In this document: piece after piece, positions 1-8,132 of the stretch
Layout: each line of letters opens with the position of its first letter
Position numbering within the stretch: position 1 is the first letter of the stretch
Assembly (NCBI RefSeq): GCF_041429795.1
Contig: NZ_CP163424.1
Span: 2,854,001 to 2,918,000, forward strand
Direction: 5' to 3'
Source: Algimonas porphyrae
Lineage (GTDB): Bacteria > Pseudomonadota > Alphaproteobacteria > Caulobacterales > Maricaulaceae
DNA: 64,000 nt
Program-made: the position numbers and the translations under genes
The notes under the pieces: generated by a model
Database searches by the model: none
What the model saw: only the letters and a program-made list of their open reading frames with translations
Told to the model about the DNA's origin: nothing

Positions 1-263
1 TGGCTGCCAACATGATCAATGAGCCGATGCTGCTGATCCATGGAGCCAAGGACAATAATTCCGGCACCTTCCCGCAGCAGTCCGAGCGTATGTTCGCGGC
101 GATCAAAGGCACAGGCGGCACGGCGCGGCTGGTCATGCTACCCCATGAGTCCCACGGCTATCGGGGTCGCGAGTCGGTTCTGCACACGCTGGCGGAAATG
201 GTTGACTGGTTCGAAACGCATGTGAAAGCGGCCGAGGTCGCAAGCAATGCAGCGGGCGAATAA
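1..263 (+). CDS. C-terminal end of an S9-family (prolyl oligopeptidase-like) peptidase, partial
   Basis: The reading frame is already open at the left edge of the window, so only about the last 87 residues are seen. They hold two of the three catalytic elements of an alpha/beta-hydrolase peptidase: the acid turn LLIHGAKDNNSG, with the aspartate in AKD, and the histidine loop LPHESHGY near the end, followed by the usual closing helix that ends in a tryptophan-rich stretch (MVDWFETH). This arrangement is characteristic of S9 acylaminoacyl/dipeptidyl peptidases, which trim oligopeptides. The nucleophile serine lies outside the window, so the subfamily cannot be fixed. The next gene is convergent and starts 12 bases after this stop codon. 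Confidence 0.75.
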   Translation, partial: AANMINEPMLLIHGAKDNNSGTFPQQSERMFAAIKGTGGTARLVMLPHESHGYRGRESVLHTLAEMVDWFETHVKAAEVASNAAGE

Positions 264-275
264 CCGAAGCGGATA

Positions 276-887
276 TTATTCTGGCACTGCGATTGAGGCG
301 AAGAGCGAATCGATCGCAGAGGCCAGTTGAGAAGTCACATCCTGCCCGCTCCGGCGGGCATAAAGTGCGGCTTCCGCGACCAGCGCATTCAACATCGCGG
401 CGGTCAGCTTGGGATGGTCCAAGCTGACCGCACCGGCATCTTCCGCGTCTAATAACAGCCCTTCGATCCGGCTCAGGCTGATGGCGTCTTCGATGGCGCG
501 CGCGGCCTCATAGCCCAAGGCGGACGGGCCAACCTCAAAGAGTATTTTCGAAACATCGGCCGCCTGCGCTTCAGCCATCCAGGCAAGGCAGGCCGCCTTG
601 AGACGACCAAGCGGCGGATCGTTCGGGTCCAGCCCCTCGACCGCTTTTCCAATCGTCTGCCGGACTTCAGCCTCATAAAGCCCCTCGATCACTTCGACCT
701 TGCTGCGGAAATGATGGTAGAGCGCCCCCTTGCTCAGACCCGTCACTCCGAGAACGTTCTGCGTTGTCGTCGCCTCATATCCCTTGTCCAGAAATGACTG
801 ACGAAAGGCTGCAAGAAGCTGTGCGCGCGTGGTCTCGGATCGCTGCTGGCTGCGGTTCTTCGGGGTCTCTGCGGGTGGCGTCATCAT
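276..887 (-). CDS. TetR/AcrR family transcriptional regulator
   Basis: An N-terminal TetR helix-turn-helix is clear: TRAQLLAAFRQSFLDKGYEATTTQNVLGVTGLSKGALYHHF, with the typical GYEATT, SKGALYHHF signature. The rest is an alanine-rich helical ligand-binding domain with no recognisable ligand motif. The frame stays open up to 926, but that start would lie inside a perfect palindrome that is probably its own operator, so the ATG at 887 (or 884) is preferred, giving about 203 residues. The gene is divergent from an NTF2-like protein starting at 954, and the palindrome between them suggests that it represses both itself and this neighbour. Confidence 0.9.
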   Translation of the reverse strand: MMTPPAETPKNRSQQRSETTRAQLLAAFRQSFLDKGYEATTTQNVLGVTGLSKGALYHHFRSKVEVIEGLYEAEVRQTIGKAVEGLDPNDPPLGRLKAACLAWMAEAQAADVSKILFEVGPSALGYEAARAIEDAISLSRIEGLLLDAEDAGAVSLDHPKLTAAMLNALVAEAALYARRSGQDVTSQLASAIDSLFASIAVPE

Positions 888-924
888 ACGGCATCTTGAC
901 ACAGCGTCGGCGCGGACACAAAAC

Positions 925-941
925 AAACCGACGGTCGGTTT
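925..941. promoter_or_regulatory. Probable TetR operator (17-bp perfect palindrome)
   Basis: The sequence is AAACCGAC-G-GTCGGTTT, a perfect inverted repeat with a one-base centre, located between the divergent TetR gene (start 887) and the NTF2-like gene (start 954). ACCGAC/GTCGGT half-sites are a known class of TetR operator. Control by the adjacent regulator is inferred from position only. Confidence 0.7.
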
Positions 942-953
942 ATGGAGTCAAGC

Positions 954-1313
954 ATGACGCAATATATGGATAACTTGAAAAAGATGATGGCGGCGTGGAA
1001 TACGACCGACACGGGCAACCAAGCGGCGTTGGTTGAAGCCGCGCTGGAGCACAATGTCCACTTCGTCGATCCGAACCATAATATTATCGGGCGTCAGCCC
1101 TTTCTCGATATGGTGTGCTCAACGCAGGCTAAGATCCCCGGCGCAGTCTATGCCCATAAGGGGGAAATCGGATTTCAGAACAATTTCTGCCGGTATCACT
1201 GGACGATCCATCTTGACGGCAAACTCATCATGCCAGGCTTCGATGTGGTCGAGGTCAATGATGGCGGGAAAATTGTCAAAGTCATCGGATTTTTCGGCGA
1301 ACTTAATGGATGA
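954..1313 (+). CDS. NTF2-like / SnoaL-type small protein
   Basis: A 119-residue protein with the alpha+beta cone features of the NTF2/SnoaL superfamily: an initial helix (YMDNLKKMMAAWNTTD), then strands carrying VHFVDPNHNIIG and a C-terminal sheet (VVEVNDGGKIVKVIGFFGEL). The frame also has an ATG at 942, but a GGAG ribosome-binding site at 944-947 is placed for the ATG at 954 and the earlier ATG overlaps the end of the operator. No catalytic residues can be assigned; family members range from isomerases and cyclases to ligand-binding proteins. Likely controlled by the divergent TetR regulator. Confidence 0.75.
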   Translation: MTQYMDNLKKMMAAWNTTDTGNQAALVEAALEHNVHFVDPNHNIIGRQPFLDMVCSTQAKIPGAVYAHKGEIGFQNNFCRYHWTIHLDGKLIMPGFDVVEVNDGGKIVKVIGFFGELNG

Positions 1314-1319
1314 CACGCG

Positions 1320-2048
1320 CTACATCGCGTCTTTCAACGCGCGCCGACGGCCCAATTCGTCCGCACTCCCAGCCAGCCAGAACGGATTGGTCGCGCGCTC
1401 CATGGCAACGGTCGTGGGGACGGTCGGCTCGCCGCGCTCCCGCATCGCTGCGTAGCGGGCCACAGCCTGTTCGAGCGCGGGCAGCCCCCCATCCACGCTC
1501 TGCGCGAAGCGGGCATTGGAGAGCGTATATTCATGCGCGCAATAGAGCTTCGTCGCCTGCGGCAGCCCGAGTATTTTTTCGAAGCTGTCCCACATCTGCT
1601 CCGGCGTCCCTTCGAACAATTTGCCGCAACCCAGCGTGAAGAGCGTATCGCCGACGAAGCAGGCTGACGCCGCTTCCAGATAGAAGACGATATGTTCCAG
1701 CGTGTGACCCGGCGTCTCCATGACGCGCACGACATGATCGCCAAAATCGAACCGATCGCCGTCTCCCAGCCTGCTGTCGATGCCCGGAATACGCCCGTCG
1801 ATCTTGCCGGGGCCGTAAATGTGAACGCCGAAACGGTCTTTCAGCAGCATGTTTCCGCCCGTATGATCCGGGTGCCAATGGGTGTTCCAGATTTCGGTCA
1901 GCTGCCATTCCTTCAGGGAGCACTGGCGCGCAATCTCCTCGCCGTCGGGCGTGTCGATGCTGGCCGTCCGGCCTGAGACCGGATCATGGACCAGCATGCC
2001 GTAATTGTCGCTCAGGCAGGGAAAGAGATGGATATCGATAGCGGCCAT
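1320..2048 (-). CDS. gloB: Hydroxyacylglutathione hydrolase (glyoxalase II)
   Basis: Hydrolyses S-lactoylglutathione to lactate and glutathione, the second step of methylglyoxal detoxification in the cytosol. The metallo-beta-lactamase zinc motif THWHPDH is at residues 56-62, followed by TPGHTLEH, the bridging-aspartate region FVGDTLFTLGCGKLFEG, and the histidine of CAHEYT. The C-terminal glyoxalase II domain ends in the family signature PTVPTTVAMERATNPFWL, which separates it from other metallo-beta-lactamase hydrolases. Its 242 residues match the family length. It stands alone, convergent with the NTF2-like gene, 6 bases from its stop codon. Confidence 0.95.
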   Translation of the reverse strand: MAAIDIHLFPCLSDNYGMLVHDPVSGRTASIDTPDGEEIARQCSLKEWQLTEIWNTHWHPDHTGGNMLLKDRFGVHIYGPGKIDGRIPGIDSRLGDGDRFDFGDHVVRVMETPGHTLEHIVFYLEAASACFVGDTLFTLGCGKLFEGTPEQMWDSFEKILGLPQATKLYCAHEYTLSNARFAQSVDGGLPALEQAVARYAAMRERGEPTVPTTVAMERATNPFWLAGSADELGRRRALKDAM

Positions 2049-2108
2049 GATACCGCCCTAGCGCGAAGCCCGTCGTGAACCAAATCGGTTCCTCCGCGTT
2101 ATAGATAT

Positions 2109-2564
2109 ATGCTGAAACTTACGCGCCTCTCCGCCTCCTCCCTCGCCTTGCTGATCGCACTGTTTACCGGATCGGCCAATGGGCAGGACGTCACCTTCGA
2201 TGTGGACGCCAAGAACCCGGCTGTCGAAGCGGAACTCACGAAAACCGAAGAGGAGATGGCAGACTTTTTCGAAGACGCCGAAGCGGCGGAGATTGCCCCT
2301 GCAGAATTTTCGCCTGCGCCGGAACTGAGCCTGCGCGACGAAGCCGAACTGCTCGACCGGGCCGATCAGGAAGCGTCGGAATTCAACGATATCGACGCCG
2401 ACGATCTGGCCGCAATCGATCGCAAGCGCCCGACTGATGCCGAACCGCGCCTCGAGAAGCCCGGACAGGTCGAGAAGGATTTCCCCCTCACCTGCCCGCT
2501 TGGCACGGAGGCCCAAACCGACGGCACCTGCCTGGCAGGTCCGGACTATCGCATCGAGGATTGA
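2109..2564 (+). CDS. Small acidic secreted protein with C-terminal CPxGTxAQxDxTC motif
   Basis: 151 residues. An N-terminal signal peptide (LSASSLALLIALFTGSANG, cleaved near QD) is followed by a very acidic, Asp/Glu/Ala-rich middle and a compact C-terminus with two cysteines, TCPLGTEAQTDGTCL. Those cysteines would probably form a disulfide in the periplasm. I do not recognise the family. The same C-terminal motif occurs in the secreted protein at 5952-6395, although the acidic middles differ. It is a single gene between gloB and cysS, which are both on the other strand. Confidence 0.7.
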   Translation: MLKLTRLSASSLALLIALFTGSANGQDVTFDVDAKNPAVEAELTKTEEEMADFFEDAEAAEIAPAEFSPAPELSLRDEAELLDRADQEASEFNDIDADDLAAIDRKRPTDAEPRLEKPGQVEKDFPLTCPLGTEAQTDGTCLAGPDYRIED

Positions 2565-2633
2565 ACCTCGCGCTAGACAAGGTCCAAAGTCTTTACCCCG
2601 TCTTCCCGCTCACCCTGGCTTGGATCGTAAAGC

Positions 2634-4112
2634 CTAGACCTTCCGCCAAGTCGTGCCATCGGGGCTGTCTTCGAAGATGATGCCCCGGGCTGTGCCTTCG
2701 TCACGAATGCGGTCGGCCTCGGCCCAGTCCTTGGCCTGACGGGCCGCATGTCGGGCGGCTGCCAAGGTGTCGAACTCGGTGGTCTCGTCGGCGGAGGCGT
2801 TGCCGCGGAACCAGTCTTCAGGGTCGCGTTGAAGGAGACCGAGACTTCTTAGTGAAGCGAAACCCATTTCAAGCGCATAGACCATTTCGTGTTCAGGATC
2901 GGAAAGATCTCCATATCGAGACGCTAAATCACCAAAGTCAAAGTTGATGCCAGATATATCATTTCCAGCAAAAGCTATGTGGTGTGAGGTCTTTAGGTCA
3001 TTTGTGAGCGAACCGAAAAAAGTGGGTTGGAAGGTAGATTTCTCCAAATAGGGGAACGCATCCTGGAGCTTCCGATACCACCCATCCAACTGCGCCTTGC
3101 TCTCCCGCAGCAAGTCCTCACTCCAAATCAACTCATTCCGATAATGCGCTTTCAACAGGGCCAACCGGATCACTTCCCCATCCCATTCCTTCAGTAGGTC
3201 GTGCACCAGAACCACATTCCCCAGCGACTTGGACATCTTGTCCTTGCCCATGTTGAGGAATTCATTGTGGACCCAGTAGCGGGCGAACGTCTCTTCGTTG
3301 GCTGTCTCTGACTGCGCGATCTCGTTTTCATGGTGCGGGAATTTCAGGTCGATGCCGCCGCAATGGATGTCGATGGTTTCGCCGAGTGTTTCCTTGGCCA
3401 TGGCGGAGCATTCGATATGCCAGCCGGGGCGGCCCGGCGTAGTGGCGAAGAGCTGGTTGCCGTAATGGCGCCAATTCATGGCATAGGTCGATGAACTCTC
3501 CTGCTGGCTCCAGCCGGGTTCGCCGTCCTTCGCCGGCTTCCACAGGACAAAGTCCGCAGCGTTGCGTTTGGCGGTGACGACGTCGACCCGCGCACCGGCC
3601 TGATTATCGTCCAGACTGCGGCCCGACAGTTTGCCGTAATCGTCGTCCTTGGTGACGTCGAAATAGAGATAACCATCGGCCTCGTAGGCGACGTCCTTGT
3701 CCATCAGCGTGACAATGATGTCCGCCATCTGCTGGATGTGTTCCGTCGCCTTGGGCTGCACCGTCGGCATCAGGCAGTTCAGCGCGGCGAGGTCTTCGTT
3801 GTAGATGCGGGCATATTTCTCCGTGATCTCGGAAATCGGGACGCCCTGCTCCTGGGCAGATGCAATGATCTTGTCATCCACATCGGTCAGGTTGCGGGCG
3901 TATCGGACATGGTCCTCGCCATAGATATGGCGCAGCACGCGGAACAGTACGTCGGCGACGACGGCGGCGCGCGCATTGCCGATATGGGCGTAGGAATAGA
4001 CGGTGGGGCCGCAATTATACATCGTCACGCGCGTCGGATCCTGTGGCACGAATGTCCGCACCTCACGCGTGAGCGAGTCATACAGCTTCAGAGGATGCTC
4101 TTGGTCTTCCAT
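2634..4112 (-). CDS. cysS: Cysteinyl-tRNA synthetase
   Basis: Class I synthetase that charges tRNA-Cys. The zinc cysteine lies in [10 protein letters not shown] (C34), the HIGH motif appears as YAHIGNAR (about 42-49), zinc ligands are in HIECSAMAK and [15 protein letters not shown], and KMSKS is present as [10 protein letters not shown] near residue 290. The frame is open to 4265, but the conserved start is [13 protein letters not shown] at 4112, giving 492 residues, and the extra N-terminus would overlap the divergent gene. The helical domain after the KMSKS region (about residues 350-415, DNA 2860-3060) is unusually AT-rich, and the conserved DDLNTP-like segment reads NDLKTS. Confidence 0.95.
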   Translation of the reverse strand: MEDQEHPLKLYDSLTREVRTFVPQDPTRVTMYNCGPTVYSYAHIGNARAAVVADVLFRVLRHIYGEDHVRYARNLTDVDDKIIASAQEQGVPISEITEKYARIYNEDLAALNCLMPTVQPKATEHIQQMADIIVTLMDKDVAYEADGYLYFDVTKDDDYGKLSGRSLDDNQAGARVDVVTAKRNAADFVLWKPAKDGEPGWSQQESSSTYAMNWRHYGNQLFATTPGRPGWHIECSAMAKETLGETIDIHCGGIDLKFPHHENEIAQSETANEETFARYWVHNEFLNMGKDKMSKSLGNVVLVHDLLKEWDGEVIRLALLKAHYRNELIWSEDLLRESKAQLDGWYRKLQDAFPYLEKSTFQPTFFGSLTNDLKTSHHIAFAGNDISGINFDFGDLASRYGDLSDPEHEMVYALEMGFASLRSLGLLQRDPEDWFRGNASADETTEFDTLAAARHAARQAKDWAEADRIRDEGTARGIIFEDSPDGTTWRKV

Positions 4113-4138
4113 AGGAGCGCTCCCTATATAGTCGGGCG

Positions 4139-4846
4139 ATGGCTTGGAACCCTTATGATGATAATCGTCCCGTTGACGGCTGGTCCGATGCGGAGCCGGA
4201 GCCGGCCCGGCCCCGTCGGCGATCGCCGATCGCCCTGCTGGTCGTGCTTGTTCTGGCGGCGACATTCGTCTGGCAGGCCCTCAGCACGCCCATCGATCCG
4301 GATGCCCGCCTGCATCTGGTGATCGACGATGAGATTGCCTATGCGCATGGCCGCACGGATGCCGAGAGCTTTGCAGACATCAGACGCCAGCTGGACAGCA
4401 ATCCGCAGCTGGAAAAGATCGTCCTGCGCCATGTGCCCGGAACATCGCATCTGAAAGAAAATGTCAGGATCGCCCGCATGATCCGGGCGCGCGGGTTGAA
4501 CACCCATCTGGACAGCCGGAGCTTCATTGCGTCAGGCGGGGTCGACCTGTTTCTGGCCGGAGTCGAACGCACAATGACATGCGGGGCGCAGATCGGCGTA
4601 CACAGCTGGCAGGACGAAAATGGCGATAGCCCGGCCTCGCTCGGCTTCGATCCGCTCGAAGACGGCATGCGCGCTTTCCATGCCGAGATCGGAATCGATC
4701 AGGATTTCTACCATTTTGCCCGTGACGCGGCCCCGCACAAATCGCTCTACTTCCTCACCCGTGAGGATCTGGAACGGTTCGGCATTCTGACGGACGGCCC
4801 GTGCAAAGGTGTGGACTGGCTCGGCTTCCTGCCGGGACGGCAATAG
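4139..4846 (+). CDS. Membrane-anchored ClpP/crotonase-fold-like periplasmic protein (copy 1)
   Basis: 235 residues. After a polar N-terminus there is one transmembrane anchor (PIALLVVLVLAATFVWQAL, about residues 31-49), so the rest should be periplasmic. The body fits the ClpP-like periplasmic protein group (COG3904-like): a lead beta strand, a VLRHVPGTSHLKENVRIARMIRARG helix, then IASGGVDLFLAGVERT and CGAQIGVHSW, where the Ser and His could be a catalytic pair. It is followed 10 bases later by a clear paralogue at 4857-5459. Proteolysis is not proven, because the acid of a triad cannot be assigned. It is divergent from cysS. Confidence 0.65.
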   Translation: MAWNPYDDNRPVDGWSDAEPEPARPRRRSPIALLVVLVLAATFVWQALSTPIDPDARLHLVIDDEIAYAHGRTDAESFADIRRQLDSNPQLEKIVLRHVPGTSHLKENVRIARMIRARGLNTHLDSRSFIASGGVDLFLAGVERTMTCGAQIGVHSWQDENGDSPASLGFDPLEDGMRAFHAEIGIDQDFYHFARDAAPHKSLYFLTREDLERFGILTDGPCKGVDWLGFLPGRQ

Positions 4847-4856
4847 GAAAGCGACG

Positions 4857-5459
4857 ATGCGCTGGGACCTGATCGGACTGACCGTAGCCGGGCTTGTCCT
4901 GCTGATCGCGGTCCTGTCGCGAGAACCCGAGCCGGACCTGCTCCGTTTCGAGGTCGACGGCACCCGCGCCTATGGCTACGGGTTTACAGACGGTCGCACC
5001 GAACGCGTCATCGCCAGGCTCAGTCGCGATCACCCGCAGGTCGACACGCTGGTCTTTGTCGACATGCCGGGCACGGCGGATCTGATGGCTAACTACCGGC
5101 TAGGTCACGCCATTCGCAAGGCTGGTTACGCAACGGAATTGCTGCCATCCTCCCGGATTGCGTCGGGCGCCGTCTATCTGTTCCTGGCGGGAATGCCCCG
5201 CCGCGTCGCCTGCGGGGCCCAGATCGGCGTTCACGCCTGGGGCTATGGCGGAGATAGCGGGATCGGCGCACAGGATGCGATCTGGGACACGAACCGGTCC
5301 TATATGCGGGGCTATCTGATCGATATGAGCGTCGACCCCGACTTCTATGATTTCAGCACGCGTGCGGCTGACAGTGACGAGATTCACTGGATGAGTGTCG
5401 TGGAGATCAATCGCTGGGGCCTGACGAGCCAGCCTCTTTCCTGCGATCAATCGAAATAG
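4857..5459 (+). CDS. Membrane-anchored ClpP/crotonase-fold-like periplasmic protein (copy 2)
   Basis: 200 residues, starting with a transmembrane anchor (LIGLTVAGLVLLIAVLS). It is a tandem paralogue of the preceding gene: VFVDMPGTADLMANYRLGHAIRKAG, RIASGAVYLFLAGMPRRVACGAQIGVHAWG and a closing INRWGLTSQPLSCDQ line up element by element with copy 1 (VLRHVPGTSHL, FIASGGVDLFLAGVER, CGAQIGVHSW, LERFGILTDGPC). The start chosen is the ATG 10 bases after the stop of copy 1, with a GAAAG ribosome-binding site. The pair probably forms an operon and may form a hetero-oligomer; function unknown. Its 3' end overlaps the convergent next gene by 13 bases. Confidence 0.65.
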   Translation: MRWDLIGLTVAGLVLLIAVLSREPEPDLLRFEVDGTRAYGYGFTDGRTERVIARLSRDHPQVDTLVFVDMPGTADLMANYRLGHAIRKAGYATELLPSSRIASGAVYLFLAGMPRRVACGAQIGVHAWGYGGDSGIGAQDAIWDTNRSYMRGYLIDMSVDPDFYDFSTRAADSDEIHWMSVVEINRWGLTSQPLSCDQSK

Positions 5460-5866
5460 CTGTCCGTATATCCCATCTCGCTTTCGATACGGCGGCGGCG
5501 TTCATCTCGCCCCTCGGGAATGACGGGCGGTGGATTGCGGGTCTGATAGACAATCAGGGTAATGATCTGACCGACAACGAAGCTGAAAACAAACCACACA
5601 GTGGCGCTCGCCAGAAAGTGGTTGCCGATCCGCTCGAGAACAAAAAGCAGGAATTGCCAGAGCGACATATGCATTGAGCCAGCAGCGGAACTGCTAGGCA
5701 TGACCACCGTGATAAACAGGATCGTCAGGGCGGCGCTGCCATTGATAAACATTATCGCGACCAGCCAGTCACGCCGGACATAGACGAACCATCCAGCCGC
5801 CAATCCAAAGCCTGTTCCTGTCAGAAACGCAAGCATGAGAGAGCCGTAGCCGATCCGGATTGCCAT
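5447..5866 (-). CDS. Four-helix integral membrane protein, unknown function
   Basis: About 139 residues with hydrophobic segments at GYGSLMLAFLTGTGFGLAAGWFVYV, WLVAIMFINGSAALTILFITVVM, LWQFLLFVLERIGNHFLASATVWFVF and VVGQIITLIVY, ending in an Arg-rich cytoplasmic tail (GRDERRRRIESEMGY). The frame is open to 5896, but those codons lie within the terminator hairpin of the upstream gene, so the ATG at 5866 (AAGGG just upstream) is preferred. No family recognised. Confidence 0.6.
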   Translation of the reverse strand: MAIRIGYGSLMLAFLTGTGFGLAAGWFVYVRRDWLVAIMFINGSAALTILFITVVMPSSSAAGSMHMSLWQFLLFVLERIGNHFLASATVWFVFSFVVGQIITLIVYQTRNPPPVIPEGRDERRRRIESEMGYTDSYFD

Positions 5867-5879
5867 GCCCTTAATCCAA

Positions 5880-5909
5880 TAAAAAACCCCTGACACAATG
5901 TGTCAGGGG
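5880..5909 (-). terminator. Rho-independent terminator of the secreted-protein gene 5952-6395
   Basis: A perfect 10-bp stem, CCCCTGACAC/GTGTCAGGGG (5887-5896 and 5900-5909), with a 3-base loop. Read on the minus strand it is followed by a run of six T. It lies 43 bases after the stop of the minus-strand secreted protein. Confidence 0.9.
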
Positions 5910-5951
5910 CTCCACTCCTCCCCTTGGAAGAGGTTGAGCGATAAATATCGA

Positions 5952-6395
5952 CTAGTCGATCAGATCAGGCTTATATTCGCCTGTGATCAGACAGGTCATA
6001 TCGATCTGTGCCGTCGTACCGGCGGGGCAGGTCACGGTTGTCAGTGTTCCGGCTGTGCCTGGGACCACGATCGCATTGTCGGCGACCATGCCGTCATCAT
6101 CGGCGGCCCGGAAAGCGTCTTCTTCAATCGTGTAGTCTTCCACAATGATTTCGCCATCATCCTGGATGCTGGGTTCACCATCGGCCTGCAGAATTTCACC
6201 GACTGTATCATTGACCTTGGACGGGTGCATCTCGGTTGCGCCCATCACTTCGGTTTCAGTCTCGCTGACAATAATGACGGCTTCGGACTTGGCTTCATAA
6301 TCCTTGTCCTGTTTCATCGGCTTGTCGCCCGCAAACGCAGGGGCTGCCAAAGCGATTGCAGCAGCGCTGGCCAGTGTTGTTTTCAAAAAAGTCAT
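5952..6395 (-). CDS. Small acidic secreted protein with C-terminal CPxGTxAQxDxTC motif
   Basis: 147 residues: signal peptide (MTFLKTTLASAAAIALAAPAFA, cleaved before GD), a highly acidic central region rich in Asp, Glu and Val, then TCPAGTTAQIDMTCL and a short acidic tail. The C-terminal two-cysteine motif is the same as in the protein at 2109-2564. It has its own terminator, so it is monocistronic. A strongly AT-rich leader precedes the ATG at 6395. Family not recognised; presumably periplasmic or extracellular. Confidence 0.75.
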   Translation of the reverse strand: MTFLKTTLASAAAIALAAPAFAGDKPMKQDKDYEAKSEAVIIVSETETEVMGATEMHPSKVNDTVGEILQADGEPSIQDDGEIIVEDYTIEEDAFRAADDDGMVADNAIVVPGTAGTLTTVTCPAGTTAQIDMTCLITGEYKPDLID

Positions 6396-6622
6396 ATTAT
6401 CCTCTCAAAATTGTTTTCATTTTAAAAAGCTACATATTTCAATGCTCTGTAGGGCATCAACATGTGTCGCTTCCTTGCCCTATCAACGGGGTCGTTCGGG
6501 TTTACGTTCCAAGAAAGACTATGACAGTTCGGCAATCCAGTGCCTCGGCAAACGGCATCGCATGGCAGATGCGCGGCATTTGACCCTTACGCTGCCTGTC
6601 TGCGCGCCCTATATGGCGGCCC

Positions 6623-7225
6623 ATGAACAAGCCGGATCTGAAACCCGTTCCCCGCACCGAACGCCCCTCTCCCGAAGTCGCCATGGAGGCTGTGCGCACT
6701 CTGATCGCTTGGGCGGGCGACGATCCAGACCGCGAAGGTCTGCGCGATACACCGGGCCGCGTGATCAATGCATACCGCGAATGGTTCCGAGGATATGATC
6801 TGGATCCAGCAACCGAGTTGTCCCGTACCTTCGAGGACGTGTCAGGCTATGACGATATGGTTGTCCTGCGCGACATCGATGTTGAGAGCCACTGCGAACA
6901 CCATATCGCGCCGTTTCTGGGCAAGGCTTGGGTCGCCTATATGCCGACTGACAAAGTCGTCGGCATCAGCAAGCTGGTCAAAGTCGTCGAAATTTTCGCC
7001 AAGCGCCTGCAGACGCAAGAGACGATGACGGCACAGATCGCCGAAGCCATCGAAGAGGCTTTGAAACCCCGTGGTGTTGCCGTGATGATCGATGCTGAGC
7101 ACCAGTGTATGAGCACGCGCGGCGTGCATCACCCACACGTTTCCACCATCACCACGCAGTTCACGGGTGAGTTCAAGACCAATCCTGCCCTGCAGGACCG
7201 CTTCCTGCGGGTCATCGGCAAGTAA
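6623..7225 (+). CDS. folE: GTP cyclohydrolase I
   Basis: Converts GTP to 7,8-dihydroneopterin triphosphate, the first step of folate and pterin synthesis. The zinc-binding cysteines and histidine are visible in [11 protein letters not shown] (C91, H94) and [10 protein letters not shown] (C162); the type-IA signature [21 protein letters not shown] and a C-terminal hydrophobic tail are intact. 200 residues is the normal family length. The start is the ATG at 6623. No folate genes lie beside it. Confidence 0.97.
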   Translation: MNKPDLKPVPRTERPSPEVAMEAVRTLIAWAGDDPDREGLRDTPGRVINAYREWFRGYDLDPATELSRTFEDVSGYDDMVVLRDIDVESHCEHHIAPFLGKAWVAYMPTDKVVGISKLVKVVEIFAKRLQTQETMTAQIAEAIEEALKPRGVAVMIDAEHQCMSTRGVHHPHVSTITTQFTGEFKTNPALQDRFLRVIGK

Positions 7226-7237
7226 CGGTCACATATG

Positions 7238-7263
7238 AAAAAGGCCGCTCGAAAGAGCAGCCT
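7238..7263 (-). terminator. Terminator-like hairpin on the minus strand
   Basis: On the minus strand an 8-bp stem (GGCTGCTC/GAGCGGCC, one G-T wobble) with a TTTC loop is followed by five T. The plus-strand version has a mismatch and no T run, so it does not serve folE. It implies a leftward transcript from 7264-7480, where only a broken small ORF can be found. Confidence 0.6.
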
Positions 7264-7265
7264 CA

Positions 7266-7471
7266 TCATTTACGGTCGGCAGTAAGCTTTCTGACGATCG
7301 GAGTTTCGCAAGCAGGCTCGGCGCAATTTGGCCAACCTCCCTCGCAATCCTCCGGATGTCCGGTGTGGCGGTCGAAAGGCGTGTTGCCCGTAAGCGCAGC
7401 GCATTGGCCCTCGCAAGTGGCGCCGGATGATTCCGGCTAGTCTGACCCGACAATCCCCACATGTCAGGCAT
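7266..7471 (-). pseudogene. Possible decayed or frameshifted small Cys-rich gene
   Basis: On the minus strand, the frame that is open from 7436 to 7266 reads through CEGQCAALTGNTPFDRHTG, PEDCEGGWPNCAEPACETP and IVRKLTADRK and then stops just before the terminator hairpin. Its five cysteines and Trp/Pro composition look like a genuine small protein rather than a chance frame, but it has a TAG immediately upstream and no start codon. A plausible start (ATG 7471, preceded by GGATGA) lies in another frame, so a single frameshift would join them. It could be a sequencing indel, a decayed gene or chance. The rest of the 7226-7633 gap holds only the terminator and the promoter region of the next gene. 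Confidence 0.35.
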
Positions 7472-7633
7472 GTCTCATCCATGAGACGATTCGGTAAAGT
7501 TTGGTTAACGGGCGTTAGGACTTTCGCAAAATTCTTTCCAGACGCCCTCTCTTTCACCTCACCGATGCGTGTTGCAGCGTGATTGGTATTTCAGGACGGA
7601 TCGGTCCATTTCAATCTCCAAGAGGAGATTATC

Positions 7634-8065
7634 ATGAGACATTCAACATTTTTTGCCGCCTTCATCATGCTCAGCGCTTCACACACAGCTGCCTTTGCAC
7701 AATCAGGCCCAGCAACGCTGCCCCCGATGGCGGACAGCGAACCCGCGCCTCTGCTGCGCATCCTGCCCGTTCCAGCAGCAAGTTTTGACGATACGGTCAT
7801 TCAGATCGGAGCGGTCAGTGAGATTGCGACACGTGCCGCTATGCCCAATGTCCGCGTGTTCGAGAATTTTGACGACCGTTCCGAACTCACACGCGCAGAC
7901 AAGGCTGCAATCGAGGCGGAAATCGCGTTCCGCTTTGGCAAGACACCGCGCATCACCTCCCCCGAGACAGGGCTTCAGTTTGCGCCGGACCTGACGATGG
8001 TCCTCAAACCGCTCCAATCAGCTGGAAAACTCAGGAATACTGACAGCGCCTTATTTGATCAGTAG
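7634..8065 (+). CDS. Small secreted protein, unknown function
   Basis: 143 residues, starting at an ATG with a very good ribosome-binding site (AGAGGAG, 7621-7627); the longer TTG start at 7583 is not needed. A signal peptide (FFAAFIMLSASHTAAFAQ) precedes a mature domain with alternating strands and a charged helix (ELTRADKAAIEAEIAFRFG). No motif was recognised. It lies in the same direction as purD, 67 bases upstream, but nothing links their functions. Confidence 0.65.
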   Translation: MRHSTFFAAFIMLSASHTAAFAQSGPATLPPMADSEPAPLLRILPVPAASFDDTVIQIGAVSEIATRAAMPNVRVFENFDDRSELTRADKAAIEAEIAFRFGKTPRITSPETGLQFAPDLTMVLKPLQSAGKLRNTDSALFDQ

Positions 8066-8132
8066 ACATTTTTCAGTGATCATCACCATGCAAACAGTGG
8101 TCTGATCGTGTCTCGCCCGCTATGGCGCGCGC

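Noticed and set aside
7270-7557. 95-codon minus-strand frame in the folE-downstream gap
   Set aside because: Composition looks like a shadow of the Cys-rich frame; runs of Arg and no domain.
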